A DNA stretch of 64,000 bases from Clostridia bacterium. GTDB lineage: Bacteria; Bacillota_A; Clostridia; Oscillospirales; CAG-272. Position 1 is the first letter of the stretch. Each line of letters starts with the position of its first letter. Shown piece by piece: positions 17,887-27,225 of the stretch. The notes beneath the pieces are model-generated. The model did not search any database and was not told the DNA's origin. It saw only the letters and a program-made list of their open reading frames with translations. Location: the NCBI GenBank assembly GCA_017445115.1, contig JAFSUU010000101.1:1-64000 (forward strand). The letters run 5' to 3'. The position numbers were made by a program, and so were the translations under genes.

Positions 17887-17921
17887 AAAATGATAGTTAT
17901 TATTTATCGGCGGTGATCTGT

Positions 17922-18476
17922 ATGGTAGACCTTCTCGATCTTCAGAATAAGTTTATTCTTTCCCATTTGAAAGAGGGCGATCTCGCCGTGGATTTTAAGA
18001 TGGGCAACGGGCACGACACGGAGTTTCTGTCGAAGACTGTCGGCGAGAGCGGACGCGTCGTCGCGTTTGACATTCAGAAAAAGGCGCTTGCGAGCACGGA
18101 GGCGCATCTTATCGCTTCCGGATGCCCGAAAAACTGGCAGCTCATCCTCGCCTCTCATCACAGGGCGAAGGAGTTCGTGACGGAGCCGATAAAAGCGGGA
18201 ATGTTCAATCTCGGCTATATGCCGGGGAGCGGGAACAAGGCGCTGACGACGATGCGCGAGACGACGCTGCCGGCGGTGGCGTCAGCGGTGGAGATGCTGG
18301 GGCGTGACGCGATCCTTCTCGTCGCGGTCTATCCGGGACATCCGGAGGGCGAAGCGGAGGGGATCGAGCTTGCAAAGTATTTTTCGACGCTGTCGAAATA
18401 CAAATATTGCGTCGGGCAGTTCAAGATGATGAATTCGCCGACGTCGCCGTATTTTATGATCTGCGAAACTAAATAA
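17922..18476 (+). CDS. mnmM: tRNA (mnm5s2U34) methyltransferase MnmM (YtqB) family
   Basis: A 184-residue class I SAM-dependent methyltransferase. The SAM motif reads AVDFKMGNGHDTEFLSKTVG, matching the family's D.TMGNGHDT signature with Phe-Lys in place of Ala-Thr. It continues with VVAFDIQKKALAST and the family-typical MFNLGYMPGSGNKALTT and VYPGHPEGEAEG. MnmM methylates the wobble uridine side chain (nm5s2U34) in several tRNAs. The ATG at 17922 has GGTGAT upstream; a GTG three codons earlier is a weaker choice. It lies 42 bp upstream of the VanY-like gene, probably in one operon. Confidence 0.87.
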   Translation: MVDLLDLQNKFILSHLKEGDLAVDFKMGNGHDTEFLSKTVGESGRVVAFDIQKKALASTEAHLIASGCPKNWQLILASHHRAKEFVTEPIKAGMFNLGYMPGSGNKALTTMRETTLPAVASAVEMLGRDAILLVAVYPGHPEGEAEGIELAKYFSTLSKYKYCVGQFKMMNSPTSPYFMICETK

Positions 18477-18518
18477 ACGATAGAATATTTCAAATCTGAG
18501 TGAAAGGAGGGAGACACC

Positions 18519-20333
18519 GTGGCGGAAAACAGAAACGGAAACAACGGAAACGGCGGAAACGGAAGAAACGGCGCAAACTACGCCGGAAGGCCGGCGCAGC
18601 CGTACAGGCAGGACCGTCCGGCGGACGCTCCCCGCGCTCAGATGACGGACAGGCAGAGAGAAGCGTACGAGAGGGCTTATTTCCAGAGATACGGCGTACT
18701 TCCTCCTCTCGACAGCGAGATATACAGTCAGGACATGGCGCGCGATCCGTACAGCGATCCGGAGCGTGAGCGCCGGATCAGGGAAGCCGCGGAGCGCCGC
18801 CGCGCCGAGGACCGCCGCCGCGCCGAGTGGGAAAGGCGCGAGAGGATGGCGGCAGAGCGCGAGGAAAAGCGTTTCCGCGAGCGCGAAAGGGAATTCACCG
18901 TAAAGAAGCGCGAGTGGGAAAATCTCGCGGACTACAAAGAAAAGAGAGCCCGCCTTGAAGCGGAGCGCGAGCGCGAGCGGCAGAGAAGGAAACTCGCCGA
19001 GGCAGAGCGCCGCGAAGCGGCAAGGCGCCGCCGCCGCAGAAAGAGAGTTTTCAAGTTTCATTTCAGGATATTCGCCGCGGCGTTCGCGGCGTTCGCGGTG
19101 CTCGTCGTGATCCTGATCTACAAGGTATTCTACGCCGGAGACGCGGGCGGCAGCGGAAGAGTTGCCTACTACGTCGACGGAGACAGAGCTTATTCCGCGT
19201 CGACGGAGACTGCTTACTGCAACGGCAAGATCTGCTTCAATTTCTCCGACATGGCAAAGAGATACGGATTTTACGTATACGGCGACAGCACGTCGCTGAA
19301 GTTCGTGATCCCGGAGGAGCAGGGCAAGTCGACCGGGGACGTGGTGGAGTTCTTCATCGGCTCCAACACGGCGACCGTAAACGACACGCCGGTCTCCCTT
19401 GAGACGGATTCGCGCTACATCGGCTCGTCGCTGTGGGTATCCTGCTCGATCGGAGACTATTTCGAAAACGGTATCGAGATCAAGACTTCCGGCTCGGGAA
19501 GCGTTGATATAACGAGGATAAGAAAGCTCGACGCCAACGGCAACTACGTCAGAGACGCGGACAGAAACTACGTTTACGAGGCGGTGACTCTGAGCTGCAA
19601 GCCGATGTTCGAAAACGAGAGCATTGATTTCGTCGCGGTATTCGGCGACGACGCGAAGGGACTCGGAAAAGGCTCTGAGGTCACGTTCAAAGCCGATCTT
19701 TCGGCTTACGAGGAGTATATGAATCCCGCCGACTCGAACGAGTATCTGATACTTGTGAGCGACGAGAGCCCGCTCGACGTCACGTATCTTCCCGAAGACC
19801 TGATGAACGTCTCCAACTCGAGAGCCGACGGCCGTGCGGTGCAGAGGCTCAGAAAGTACGCCGCGATGTCGCTCGACGCGCTGTTTATCGAGATGAACGC
19901 CGAGGGCTTCAAGGGAGTCACGGTCACCAGCGGCTTCGTGTCGTACAACGAGCAGGCAAACCTGTTCGCGAAATACGTCGGCGAGGAAATGGCAAAGGGT
20001 TACACCGAGGCTCAGGCGAGAAGTCTTGTCAGCACTTACTGCGACGAGGCGGGCACCAACGACCTGCAGAGCGGTATGTCCGCCGTCTTCCACGACATGC
20101 CTTACGCGTCCGTGAAATTTGCGGACGAAGCGGTCTACAAATGGATCAAGAACAACGCGTGGAAGTTCGGGTTCGTCGAGAGATATCCGCTCGGAAAAGG
20201 CGATATAACCGGGCATGAGTTCGACCCGTGTCACTTCAGATACGTCGGCCGTTACGTCGCCGAGATCATCTATAAGAACAACGGCTGCCTCGAGGAGTTC
20301 CTTAAAGGCGAGCTTAATCTTAAAGTTAAGTAG
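18519..20333 (+). CDS. VanY-like (M15B) membrane protein, probably catalytically inactive
   Basis: A 604-residue protein starting with GTG 8 nt after GAAAGGAGGG. The N-terminal ~175 residues are cytoplasmic: Asn/Gly-rich, then a long Arg/Glu coiled coil (REREREFTVKKREWENL type). One membrane helix (~176-205) follows, then a stalk domain (~210-330), then a D,D-carboxypeptidase-like domain (~420-600). The VanY signature is altered: the usual SEHQTGLAVD zinc site reads NDLQSGMSAVF, losing His and Asp, and the RSGYRS substrate motif reads TSGFVS. The second site, DPCHFRYVG, keeps its His. It may be a peptidoglycan-binding or sensing pseudoenzyme; this is inference. Confidence 0.82.
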   Translation: MAENRNGNNGNGGNGRNGANYAGRPAQPYRQDRPADAPRAQMTDRQREAYERAYFQRYGVLPPLDSEIYSQDMARDPYSDPERERRIREAAERRRAEDRRRAEWERRERMAAEREEKRFREREREFTVKKREWENLADYKEKRARLEAERERERQRRKLAEAERREAARRRRRRKRVFKFHFRIFAAAFAAFAVLVVILIYKVFYAGDAGGSGRVAYYVDGDRAYSASTETAYCNGKICFNFSDMAKRYGFYVYGDSTSLKFVIPEEQGKSTGDVVEFFIGSNTATVNDTPVSLETDSRYIGSSLWVSCSIGDYFENGIEIKTSGSGSVDITRIRKLDANGNYVRDADRNYVYEAVTLSCKPMFENESIDFVAVFGDDAKGLGKGSEVTFKADLSAYEEYMNPADSNEYLILVSDESPLDVTYLPEDLMNVSNSRADGRAVQRLRKYAAMSLDALFIEMNAEGFKGVTVTSGFVSYNEQANLFAKYVGEEMAKGYTEAQARSLVSTYCDEAGTNDLQSGMSAVFHDMPYASVKFADEAVYKWIKNNAWKFGFVERYPLGKGDITGHEFDPCHFRYVGRYVAEIIYKNNGCLEEFLKGELNLKVK

Positions 20334-20340
20334 AATGATG

Positions 20341-20412
20341 AGGGCGGGGAAAACTTTTTTGTAAAAAGCTTTCCCCGCGCCCCTTTCAAAAACTTCCCGA
20401 GAGTTTTTGAAG
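20341..20412 (-). repeat. Intergenic hairpin repeat, copy A
   Basis: Two adjoining inverted repeats: GCGGGGAAA...TTTCCCCGC (20344-20378) and TTCAAAAACT...AGTTTTTGAA (20385-20411). Read on the minus strand, the order GTTTTTGAAAGGGGCGCGGG and then a T-rich stem matches the element at 57365-57417, so both belong to one family. It may also terminate the VanY-like gene. Confidence 0.7.
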
Positions 20413-20430
20413 TCTATAGTGATACTGCAT

Positions 20431-20470
20431 ACAAAAACGGCTCCGGAGCCATTCGACCCCGGAGCCGTTA
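20431..20470 (-). terminator. Rho-independent terminator of the ROK kinase gene
   Basis: AACGGCTCCGG (20436-20446) pairs with CCGGAGCCGTT (20459-20469), and the minus strand continues with TTTTTG. Confidence 0.9.
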
Positions 20471-20484
20471 TATTATTGAATGAT

Positions 20485-21450
20485 TTATCTTCCGAGCGCT
20501 GCGGCGCCGATGATGCCGGCGTCGTTTCCGAGCTCGGCGATCTTAAGCGTGCACTGGGGCGTATCTCCTCTCGAGTACGTTTCCGCAAAAACTCTCTCGG
20601 GGAGCATATTGAGCAGGTAATCGCCCTCGCCCGAGATGCCGCCGCCGATGGACAGCACGTTGGGCTGGAATATATTGATTATATTGACGAGTCCGCACAC
20701 GAGGTCGTCCACGTATTCGTCGACCACTTCGGCGGCCACCTCGTCGCCGCGGCGCATTGCGTTGAAAGCGGTGCGCGCGGAAACTTTCTGAAGATCGCCT
20801 CCGGTCATCTCGTCCATAACCGTTTTGCGTCCGCTCTTATGACACTCTTCGAGCTTCTCTCTTGTGGTGCGTACGAGACCTGTCGCCGAGGAATAAGTCT
20901 CCCAGCATCCGAAACGGCCGCAGGAGCAGCGGCGTCCGCCCTTTTTGATGACGATATGTCCGAGCTCCGCTCCGGCGTAGTTGAATCCGGTATAGACCTG
21001 TCCGTCGAGGATGATACCGCCGCCGACGCCCGTGCCGAGCGTGATCATAACTGAGTATTTGGAGCCTTTTGCGGCGCCCGCGACCGCTTCCGCTTTGGCG
21101 GCGGCGTTGGCGTCGTTTTCTATATACACTTTTTTCTCTTCACCGAGCATTGCGGAGAGCTTTTCCGCCATATTGTAGTTTGAAAAGGGAAGATTGTTTG
21201 CGTAAAGGATCTCTCCGGTGTCGCACTTTGCGCTTCCGGGAGTCGCGATGCCGATGTACTCGATTTCTCCGATCGTAAGTCCCGCTTCGGCGGCTGCTCT
21301 CTTGCAGAGAGCGGCGATGTCCGCGGTGATCTCGTCAGCCGGGCGGGAGGCACCCGTCGGGGCGCTTATCTTCTTTATTATATTGTGGTCGTCGTCGACG
21401 ACGCCCGCGGCGATGTTCGTACCGCCGAGGTCAATGCCTATGTAATACAT
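20485..21450 (-). CDS. glcK: ROK family glucokinase
   Basis: A 321-residue ROK-family sugar kinase. The phosphate-binding loop is IGIDLGGTNIAAGVVDDD, the catalytic Asp lies in ENDANAAAKAEA, and the Gly-rich ATP site is LGTGVGGGIILDG. The zinc site is CSCGRFGCWE, with the preceding GAELGHIVI. These features and the length agree with Firmicute glucokinases that phosphorylate cytoplasmic glucose with ATP. The sugar is assigned by family only. RBS AAAGGA precedes the ATG at 21450. It is transcribed alone, divergently from the carbohydrate-uptake locus, to which it could be linked metabolically. Confidence 0.9.
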   Translation of the reverse strand: MYYIGIDLGGTNIAAGVVDDDHNIIKKISAPTGASRPADEITADIAALCKRAAAEAGLTIGEIEYIGIATPGSAKCDTGEILYANNLPFSNYNMAEKLSAMLGEEKKVYIENDANAAAKAEAVAGAAKGSKYSVMITLGTGVGGGIILDGQVYTGFNYAGAELGHIVIKKGGRRCSCGRFGCWETYSSATGLVRTTREKLEECHKSGRKTVMDEMTGGDLQKVSARTAFNAMRRGDEVAAEVVDEYVDDLVCGLVNIINIFQPNVLSIGGGISGEGDYLLNMLPERVFAETYSRGDTPQCTLKIAELGNDAGIIGAAALGR

Positions 21451-21495
21451 TTTCGTTTTCCTTTCGATTCTGAGCGTTTCGCTCTTTTCACTTTA

Positions 21496-21524
21496 ATTAT
21501 AGACGCGCGCGCGCGATTTGTCAA
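21496..21524 (-). promoter_or_regulatory. Sigma-A promoter of the ROK kinase gene
   Basis: Minus-strand TTGACA (21519-21524), 17 bp, TATAAT (21496-21501). The spacer contains an uninterrupted CG-alternating run (CGCGCGCGCGCG). Confidence 0.88.
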
Positions 21525-21985
21525 TATCGATTTTGAATATGACATTTGGACCTCCGAAATGTAAGATCGGGGCGAAAAAACGGCGAAAATACGCTTGTTA
21601 ACAGAAAATTTACTTTTGAAAATCATTTGTCAAACACGCGCGCAGTCCACCGGGATCCGGTCTCATTTTTTACAAAAGCTGAAAACCGTTAGGCGGATGA
21701 CATAACAGACCGGAACGGGAAAACCGTGCCTAAAAAAGTAAGCTAAATTTACATAATTGACAGAAAAACGGCTGACTTTTTTCGCGCTTTTCGGAATATC
21801 GGCATCAAGATCCGAAAACGGTAAATTATATTTACCGAGGTGAAAGCGCAAAAAGAGTTCGCGATCCGGCGTGAAAAGCGCGTGAGGGGAAAGCGACGGT
21901 CTTGCGACGGCAATGTGAAAACAGACGAATGCATATTATAAAGAAAAAAGCGCGTTTTGGGCGCCGGGCGCGCCGATTTCCGCTC
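21525..21985. other. Intergenic region without recognisable gene
   Basis: No convincing coding region or RNA gene. AT-rich stretches and a few GC-rich patches are seen, but no clear terminator or known regulatory element. Confidence 0.5.
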
Positions 21986-22014
21986 TTGACACCTTATTTC
22001 ACGCGTGTTATTAT
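21986..22014 (+). promoter_or_regulatory. Sigma-A promoter of the carbohydrate-uptake locus
   Basis: TTGACA (21986-21991), 17 bp, TATTAT (22009-22014). The roughly 135-nt leader contains several self-complementary segments, including GGGCGC/GCGCCC and TTTTCGC/GCGAAAA. Confidence 0.85.
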
Positions 22015-22155
22015 ATATGTGTCTGTGAAGGGCTTGACAACCCCTTTGCAAAAAAATCTGAGTTCGACGACTTGAAGAAGTTTTTCGCGAGAGCGAAAAG
22101 GGCGCGCCGTAGTTCGCAAGGCGCCCCCGAACGGCACACCAGGAGGAAAACACAC

Positions 22156-25100
22156 ATGCGCTTCTCAAAGGCACTGCGTCTGCTTGCGGTATTGCTTGCC
22201 TTACTGACGCTGATCGGTCCCGTATCGGTCAGCGCGGCTGACGGCGACACCGAAACACAGAGCGGTCTGAACGGTCTTGTTGAAATGAGCGATGACCTCA
22301 TCTTCATTTCATATCAGGACTATCTCATCAAATACCTCGACGTTCCGGACGAGACGTACGTCACCGCGGCGCTCGAGGAAAAGAGAGCAAAACCCGGCGA
22401 TGAATTTACGTTCTCCGCCGCGGATTACGTCGAGGAGGGTACGACGGCTGACGTCGAAGTGGTGAACCACAACGGCAGACGCTGCATCTCCATCGGCGAG
22501 GAAGGACTCGTCACCTGGAAATTCAATGTTAAGAAAGAGGGCTTTTACACGCTGTCGTTCAATTACTGCAGCGATTCGCAGCGTTCTTCCAGCATTGAAA
22601 AGATCTTCTATCTGAATGAAAAGGTCCCGTTCCAGGAAACGCGTTATTTCGCAGTCAAAAAGCTTTGGGAGTATTCGTATCCCGAAGATTACACGCTCGG
22701 CTACGGACTTGAAGGGCGCGAGGGCGCTTTCAGAAAGGACGCGGGCGAAAACGAGATACGTCCGAGCTGCGTCGCGAACACTCTCGTATGGCAGACCTAT
22801 ACGATGCACGACCGCGACGGTTATATCGTAGGCGATTTCGAGTATTACCTCAGAGAAGGCGAGAATACGATCACCTTCCAGGGAATGGGCGACACCTGCT
22901 TTATCGACGAATTCACGTTCGGATGCAAGAAAGAGGCGATCTCCTACAAGGAATACAGCGAGCGTTACGCGAACAAGACCGAGGCGGATGCGGAGCCGAT
23001 CTACATCAACGCCGAGATACCGAGCGCGACGTCCGACTACACGATCTATCCGATCTCGGACCACTCGTCCGCGATAACAGAGCCTCAGGACACGACGCTC
23101 ACGCTCCTCAATACGATAGGAAGCGACAAATGGAAGTCCAACGGCCAGTGGATAAGATACACTGTGAACATAGAGAAAGCGGGCATGTACGTCATCGCTC
23201 CGAGATTCAAGCAGGACCTCAACGAGGGCTCGTTCTCGTCGAGAGCTCTTCGCATCGACGGCGAGTATCCGTTTGAGGAAGCCGAGTCCATCAGATTCGG
23301 CTACGACAACGATTGGGTCATAGCTCCTCTTTCGGACGACGACGGCACGGCGTTTGAATTCTACTTCGACGCCGGCGAGCACACGATAGAGTTCGAGGCG
23401 TGCCTCGGCGATATGGGCGAGATACTTCAGCAGTCGAAATACGTCAGAGACAGCCTGACGTCCGACCTGCTCTCGTTCTCAAAGCTGACCGGACAGGATC
23501 CCGACGTGAACCGTTCCTACGGCTTCACGAGGATAATGCCCGACACAGTCGCGGACCTCTCCTACCAAAGCACCAACCTCAGAATAATAATGTCGAATAT
23601 CACTCAGACGAGCGGTATCAAGAGCGACGCGACCGGTACGCTTGAAAAGCTTATCGAGCTGCTCAGAAAGATGGGCGCCGACGAATCGAAGATCGCCGGC
23701 AACCTCACCGAGCTCGCAAGCCAGATCTCGACCTTCGGCGAATGGATAGCGAACATGACAAGTCAGTCTCTCGAGATGGACTACATTCTCATTCAGCCGG
23801 CAAGCGCCGAGCTCCCCAGAGCCGACGCAAACTTCTTCCAGTCTTTCATATACGAGATCAAGAAATTCTTTGCAAGCTTCTTTGCCGATTATGATTCGGT
23901 CGACTATGAGGACAAAGACAATACCTACAGCGGCACCCTCACGGTCTGGACCACTTCCGGCAGAGAGCAGGCGCAGATAGTAAACAGTATAATAAAGAAC
24001 GATTTTACGAGCAAGACCAACATCGCGGTCACTCTGAAGCTCACGGCGGACGGCACGCTGCTCCCGTCGATCATCGCGGGTATCGGTCCCGATATCTCGA
24101 TAGACGGAACGACGCCTCTCGACCTCGCGCTCAGAGGCGCGGCGGTCAAGCTGAACGACTTCGACACGTTTGACGAGGTCGTGGCAAGGTTCCCGAAGGC
24201 GGCGATGACGCAGGTGTCCCTCTACGGAGACGCGTTCGCGATCCCGACTTCGATGGGCGTCCCCGTAATGTTCTACCGTTCGGATATCCTCTCCGACCTC
24301 GGCCTGTCCGTTCCTCAGACGTGGGACGACCTGATGGCGATGGTCCCGGTGCTCCAGTTCAACAATATGGAGATCGGCGTTTCGTTCGAGTTCCCGTCGC
24401 TGGTGTTCCAGGCGGGCGCGAAATGGTGGAAGGACGACGGTATGAGGATCGGCTTTGACGAGACCGAGACGCTCGACGCGTTCGAGACGATGTGCAACTA
24501 CTTCACTCAGTACTCGCTGCCGCTCCAGTTCAACGGCATCAACCGTATGAGGACGGGCGAAATGCCTATCTTCCTCGGAGTATTCCAGAACTACAACTAC
24601 CTCGTCGTATCCGCTCCCGAGATCCTCGGTCTCTGGTCGTTTACAGAGATCCCCGGCGTCGAGAGAGTAGATGAAGACGGAAACACATACGTTGACCACA
24701 CGGCGGCCGCGACTTCGTCCGGTATCATCATGCCGAGCACGGTGAAAGACAAAGAAATCGCCTGGGACTTCATGGACTGGTACACCGATAAAGACGCGCA
24801 GCTCCAGTACTGCAACGATATGGTCGCGCTGCTCGGTCAGTCCGCTAAGATCGTCGTCGCAAATCAGGAAGCGTTCGTATCGCTGCCGTGGACTTCCGCG
24901 GAGCGTGAGATCTTCCTCACGGCGTTCGATCACGCAAAAGAAGTAGAAGTTTACCCCGGCGACTACGTCGTCGTCAGATATTACAACTTCGCGTTCAACG
25001 CGGTATATAACGAGGGCGGTGACCCGTCCGACGAGCTGCTCGAGCGCGTACCCCTTATAAATGCGGAGCTCACGAGAAAGCGCCGCGAATTCGGATATAT

Positions 25101-25329
25101 GGTCGCGGAGGAATGGGACGCGGTCAAAGAATACACGGGACTTGATTCGTACTACGACAGTTCCGACGGAAAGAAGACATGGATGCAGTATGCCGAGGAC
25201 AACGGCATCGAGGACTATAAGGACTGGATGGACGAACACGGCATAACCGAAGAAAATTACGTCGAGTGGGGCAAACTCGTAAGACGGGGAGAGACCGATC
25301 TGTCCTATAAGGACTGGCTCGGAACCTGA
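22156..25329 (+). CDS. Extracellular solute-binding protein with large N-terminal beta-domain extension
   Basis: A 1,057-residue secreted protein. The signal peptide MRFSKALRLLAVLLALLTLI ends at SVSA with no lipobox cysteine. Residues ~60-210 and ~290-430 look like two carbohydrate-binding-module-like beta-sandwiches (WKFNVKKEGFYTLSFNYCSD; WIRYTVNIEKAGMYVIAPRF). A helical region follows. The family 1 solute-binding domain covers ~590-955 (GTLTVWTTSGREQAQIVNSI, GDAFAIPTSMGVPVMFYRSD). The C-terminal tail is acidic. Usual binding proteins are about 450 residues and lipid-anchored, so this one is atypical. AGGAGG lies 9 nt before the start. It heads the seven-gene locus and should feed the permeases that follow. 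Confidence 0.88.
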   Translation: MRFSKALRLLAVLLALLTLIGPVSVSAADGDTETQSGLNGLVEMSDDLIFISYQDYLIKYLDVPDETYVTAALEEKRAKPGDEFTFSAADYVEEGTTADVEVVNHNGRRCISIGEEGLVTWKFNVKKEGFYTLSFNYCSDSQRSSSIEKIFYLNEKVPFQETRYFAVKKLWEYSYPEDYTLGYGLEGREGAFRKDAGENEIRPSCVANTLVWQTYTMHDRDGYIVGDFEYYLREGENTITFQGMGDTCFIDEFTFGCKKEAISYKEYSERYANKTEADAEPIYINAEIPSATSDYTIYPISDHSSAITEPQDTTLTLLNTIGSDKWKSNGQWIRYTVNIEKAGMYVIAPRFKQDLNEGSFSSRALRIDGEYPFEEAESIRFGYDNDWVIAPLSDDDGTAFEFYFDAGEHTIEFEACLGDMGEILQQSKYVRDSLTSDLLSFSKLTGQDPDVNRSYGFTRIMPDTVADLSYQSTNLRIIMSNITQTSGIKSDATGTLEKLIELLRKMGADESKIAGNLTELASQISTFGEWIANMTSQSLEMDYILIQPASAELPRADANFFQSFIYEIKKFFASFFADYDSVDYEDKDNTYSGTLTVWTTSGREQAQIVNSIIKNDFTSKTNIAVTLKLTADGTLLPSIIAGIGPDISIDGTTPLDLALRGAAVKLNDFDTFDEVVARFPKAAMTQVSLYGDAFAIPTSMGVPVMFYRSDILSDLGLSVPQTWDDLMAMVPVLQFNNMEIGVSFEFPSLVFQAGAKWWKDDGMRIGFDETETLDAFETMCNYFTQYSLPLQFNGINRMRTGEMPIFLGVFQNYNYLVVSAPEILGLWSFTEIPGVERVDEDGNTYVDHTAAATSSGIIMPSTVKDKEIAWDFMDWYTDKDAQLQYCNDMVALLGQSAKIVVANQEAFVSLPWTSAEREIFLTAFDHAKEVEVYPGDYVVVRYYNFAFNAVYNEGGDPSDELLERVPLINAELTRKRREFGYMVAEEWDAVKEYTGLDSYYDSSDGKKTWMQYAEDNGIEDYKDWMDEHGITEENYVEWGKLVRRGETDLSYKDWLGT

Positions 25330-25384
25330 ACCGGCGTAATATTCCGGAAAATCAACTGCAAAATAATATAAGGAGAAATCGACA

Positions 25385-26326
25385 ATGTCAACTAAAGTCA
25401 AAGCGGACGTCAACAGAAAAGATATGACGAAGCTTCAGTGGACATGGCATCTGATGAAACAGAACTGGGTCGGGTACGTATTCCTGCTCCCGTTCGCCGT
25501 GTTCTTCCTGTTCTTCACGATCATACCTGTCGTTGCGTCGCTGTTTCTCAGCTTGACGTCTTACAATATGCTTCAGGCGCCGACCTGGGTCGGTTTTAAC
25601 AACTACATCCAGCTCTTCTTAAATGACGACCTGTTCATAACCGCTCTTAAGAACACGCTGATCTTCGCGGTGGCGACCGGCCCTACTGCGTTCATCCTCT
25701 CATTCGTCGTGGCGTGGTTCATCAACCAGCTCCCTCCGAAGGGAAGAGCGCTTATGACGCTTATCTTCTACGCGCCTTCAATGGTCGCGAACGCATACGT
25801 CATATTCAACTACATCTTCGATAAAGACGCGTACGGACTTGTAAACGGCTGGCTCCTCAGTCTCGGCATCATTGATTCGCCGATACTCTGGTTCTCGAAC
25901 CCGACGTACATCATGCCGCTCTGTATCGCGATCTCACTGTGGATGTCGTTCGGTACCGGATTCCTTTCGTTCATCGCAGGTCTCCAGGGCGTCGACAAGG
26001 CGCAGTACGAGGCGGCGGCGGTCGACGGCGTAACAAACCGTTGGCAGGAGCTCTGGTACGTCACTCTTCCGAACATGAAAGAGCACCTGCTCTTCGGTTC
26101 GATCATGGCGATAACCGGCGCGTTCAACTACGGCGACGTCGTAACCACCCTCGCGGGCAGCCCTCCGACGGACTACGTCGGATACACGCTTTCCCACCAC
26201 CTCGGCGAGTACGCCAACATAAGGTGGGAGCTCGGATACTCCTGCGCGATATCGGTGGTCATCTTCCTACTCTGCTTCGGCTCTAATATCCTGATCCAGA
26301 AGCTGATCAAGAAAGTGGGGCAGTGA
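25385..26326 (+). CDS. Sugar ABC transporter permease, MalF-type
   Basis: A 313-residue inner-membrane permease with six predicted helices, the first at WVGYVFLLPFAVFFLFFTII. The cytoplasmic EAA loop that contacts the ATPase reads YEAAAVDGVTNRWQELWYVT followed by LP. Length and order fit the MalF/UgpA group. It pairs with the MalG-type permease that begins 2 bp after its stop, and with the binding protein 56 bp upstream. No ATPase gene is present in the locus, so a shared MsmX-like ATPase encoded elsewhere is assumed. Confidence 0.93.
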   Translation: MSTKVKADVNRKDMTKLQWTWHLMKQNWVGYVFLLPFAVFFLFFTIIPVVASLFLSLTSYNMLQAPTWVGFNNYIQLFLNDDLFITALKNTLIFAVATGPTAFILSFVVAWFINQLPPKGRALMTLIFYAPSMVANAYVIFNYIFDKDAYGLVNGWLLSLGIIDSPILWFSNPTYIMPLCIAISLWMSFGTGFLSFIAGLQGVDKAQYEAAAVDGVTNRWQELWYVTLPNMKEHLLFGSIMAITGAFNYGDVVTTLAGSPPTDYVGYTLSHHLGEYANIRWELGYSCAISVVIFLLCFGSNILIQKLIKKVGQ

Positions 26327-26327
26327 T

Positions 26328-27209
26328 ATGGCAAGACAGAAAAAACTTCGCACGGTAAACCACCGCGTGGTGCTCAACCGCTCCGCGGGCGGCGACTTCG
26401 TGATCACGATTATGCTCCTGATACTCGGGCTTTTCATCGCGCTTCCGATGTACTTGCAGATCATCAACGCGTTCAAGCCTCTCAGCGAGCTGTTCATCTA
26501 CCCTCCGCGCTTTTACGTTACGAGCCCGACGCTCGATAACTTCAAAAACCTCTTCACGCTCATAACCTCGACCTGGGTGCCGTTCACGAGATATATCTTC
26601 AACACGATCTTCATCTCGGTCACCGGTACGTTCGGAACGATCATGCTCTCCGCAGTCGCGGCTTACGCGCTGTCGAAGATGAAGTTCCCCGGAAGCCGCG
26701 CGTTCTTCAAGACGGTAATCTACGCCCTGATGATCCCGGCGGCTGTCGGCGGTATCGTACAGTTCATCATCATCAGCAGACTCGGAATGATGGATACGTA
26801 CTGGGCGTACATAGTTCCCGCATGGGGCGGTACCACGAATGTCTTCCTTATGAAACAGTTTATGGAGGCAAACATCACCGACGCGGTACTCGAATCGGCG
26901 CGTCTTGACGGCGCGTCGGAGCTTAGGATCTTCTGGAAGATAGCGATGCCGATGGTCAAGCCCGCGTGGCTAACTATCATAGTCTTCTCGTTCAACGGAC
27001 TGTGGAAGACTCCGGCTATAACGTACGTCCAGAGCGAACAGCTTAAAACGCTTCCCGCGTCCATCAACCAGCTCCTGTCCGCAGGTATCGTCAGGACCGG
27101 AGCGTCGGCAGCTTCGTCGTTCATTCTGATGATAGTGCCGATCGCCGTCTTTATCATAACGCAGAGCAAGATCATCGAAACGATGGGCTCCAGCGGTATG
27201 AAAGACTGA
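26328..27209 (+). CDS. Carbohydrate ABC transporter permease, MalG-type
   Basis: A 293-residue permease with six helices; the first (VITIMLLILGLFIALPMYLQ) leads into IINAFKPLSELF, typical of MalG/UgpE proteins. The EAA loop reads LESARLDGASELRIFWKIAM. The start is 2 bp after the previous stop and has GTGGGG upstream, implying coupled translation. It forms the first permease pair of the locus with the preceding gene. Confidence 0.93.
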   Translation: MARQKKLRTVNHRVVLNRSAGGDFVITIMLLILGLFIALPMYLQIINAFKPLSELFIYPPRFYVTSPTLDNFKNLFTLITSTWVPFTRYIFNTIFISVTGTFGTIMLSAVAAYALSKMKFPGSRAFFKTVIYALMIPAAVGGIVQFIIISRLGMMDTYWAYIVPAWGGTTNVFLMKQFMEANITDAVLESARLDGASELRIFWKIAMPMVKPAWLTIIVFSFNGLWKTPAITYVQSEQLKTLPASINQLLSAGIVRTGASAASSFILMIVPIAVFIITQSKIIETMGSSGMKD

Positions 27210-27225
27210 GAGGGGGGACGAAGAT

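Noticed and set aside
18282..20588. Long minus-strand open frame opposite the VanY-like gene
   Set aside because: Arg/Val/Leu-rich with no motif, no ribosome binding site, and exactly antisense to a gene with good domains. It arises from the codon bias of the real gene. The same holds for the long antisense frames at 23479-25413, 43586-45013, 49236-50981 and 53111-54952.
21749..22174. Open frame in the gene-free region before the uptake locus
   Set aside because: It crosses the consensus promoter and the ribosome binding site of the next gene on the other strand and shows no recognisable protein features.
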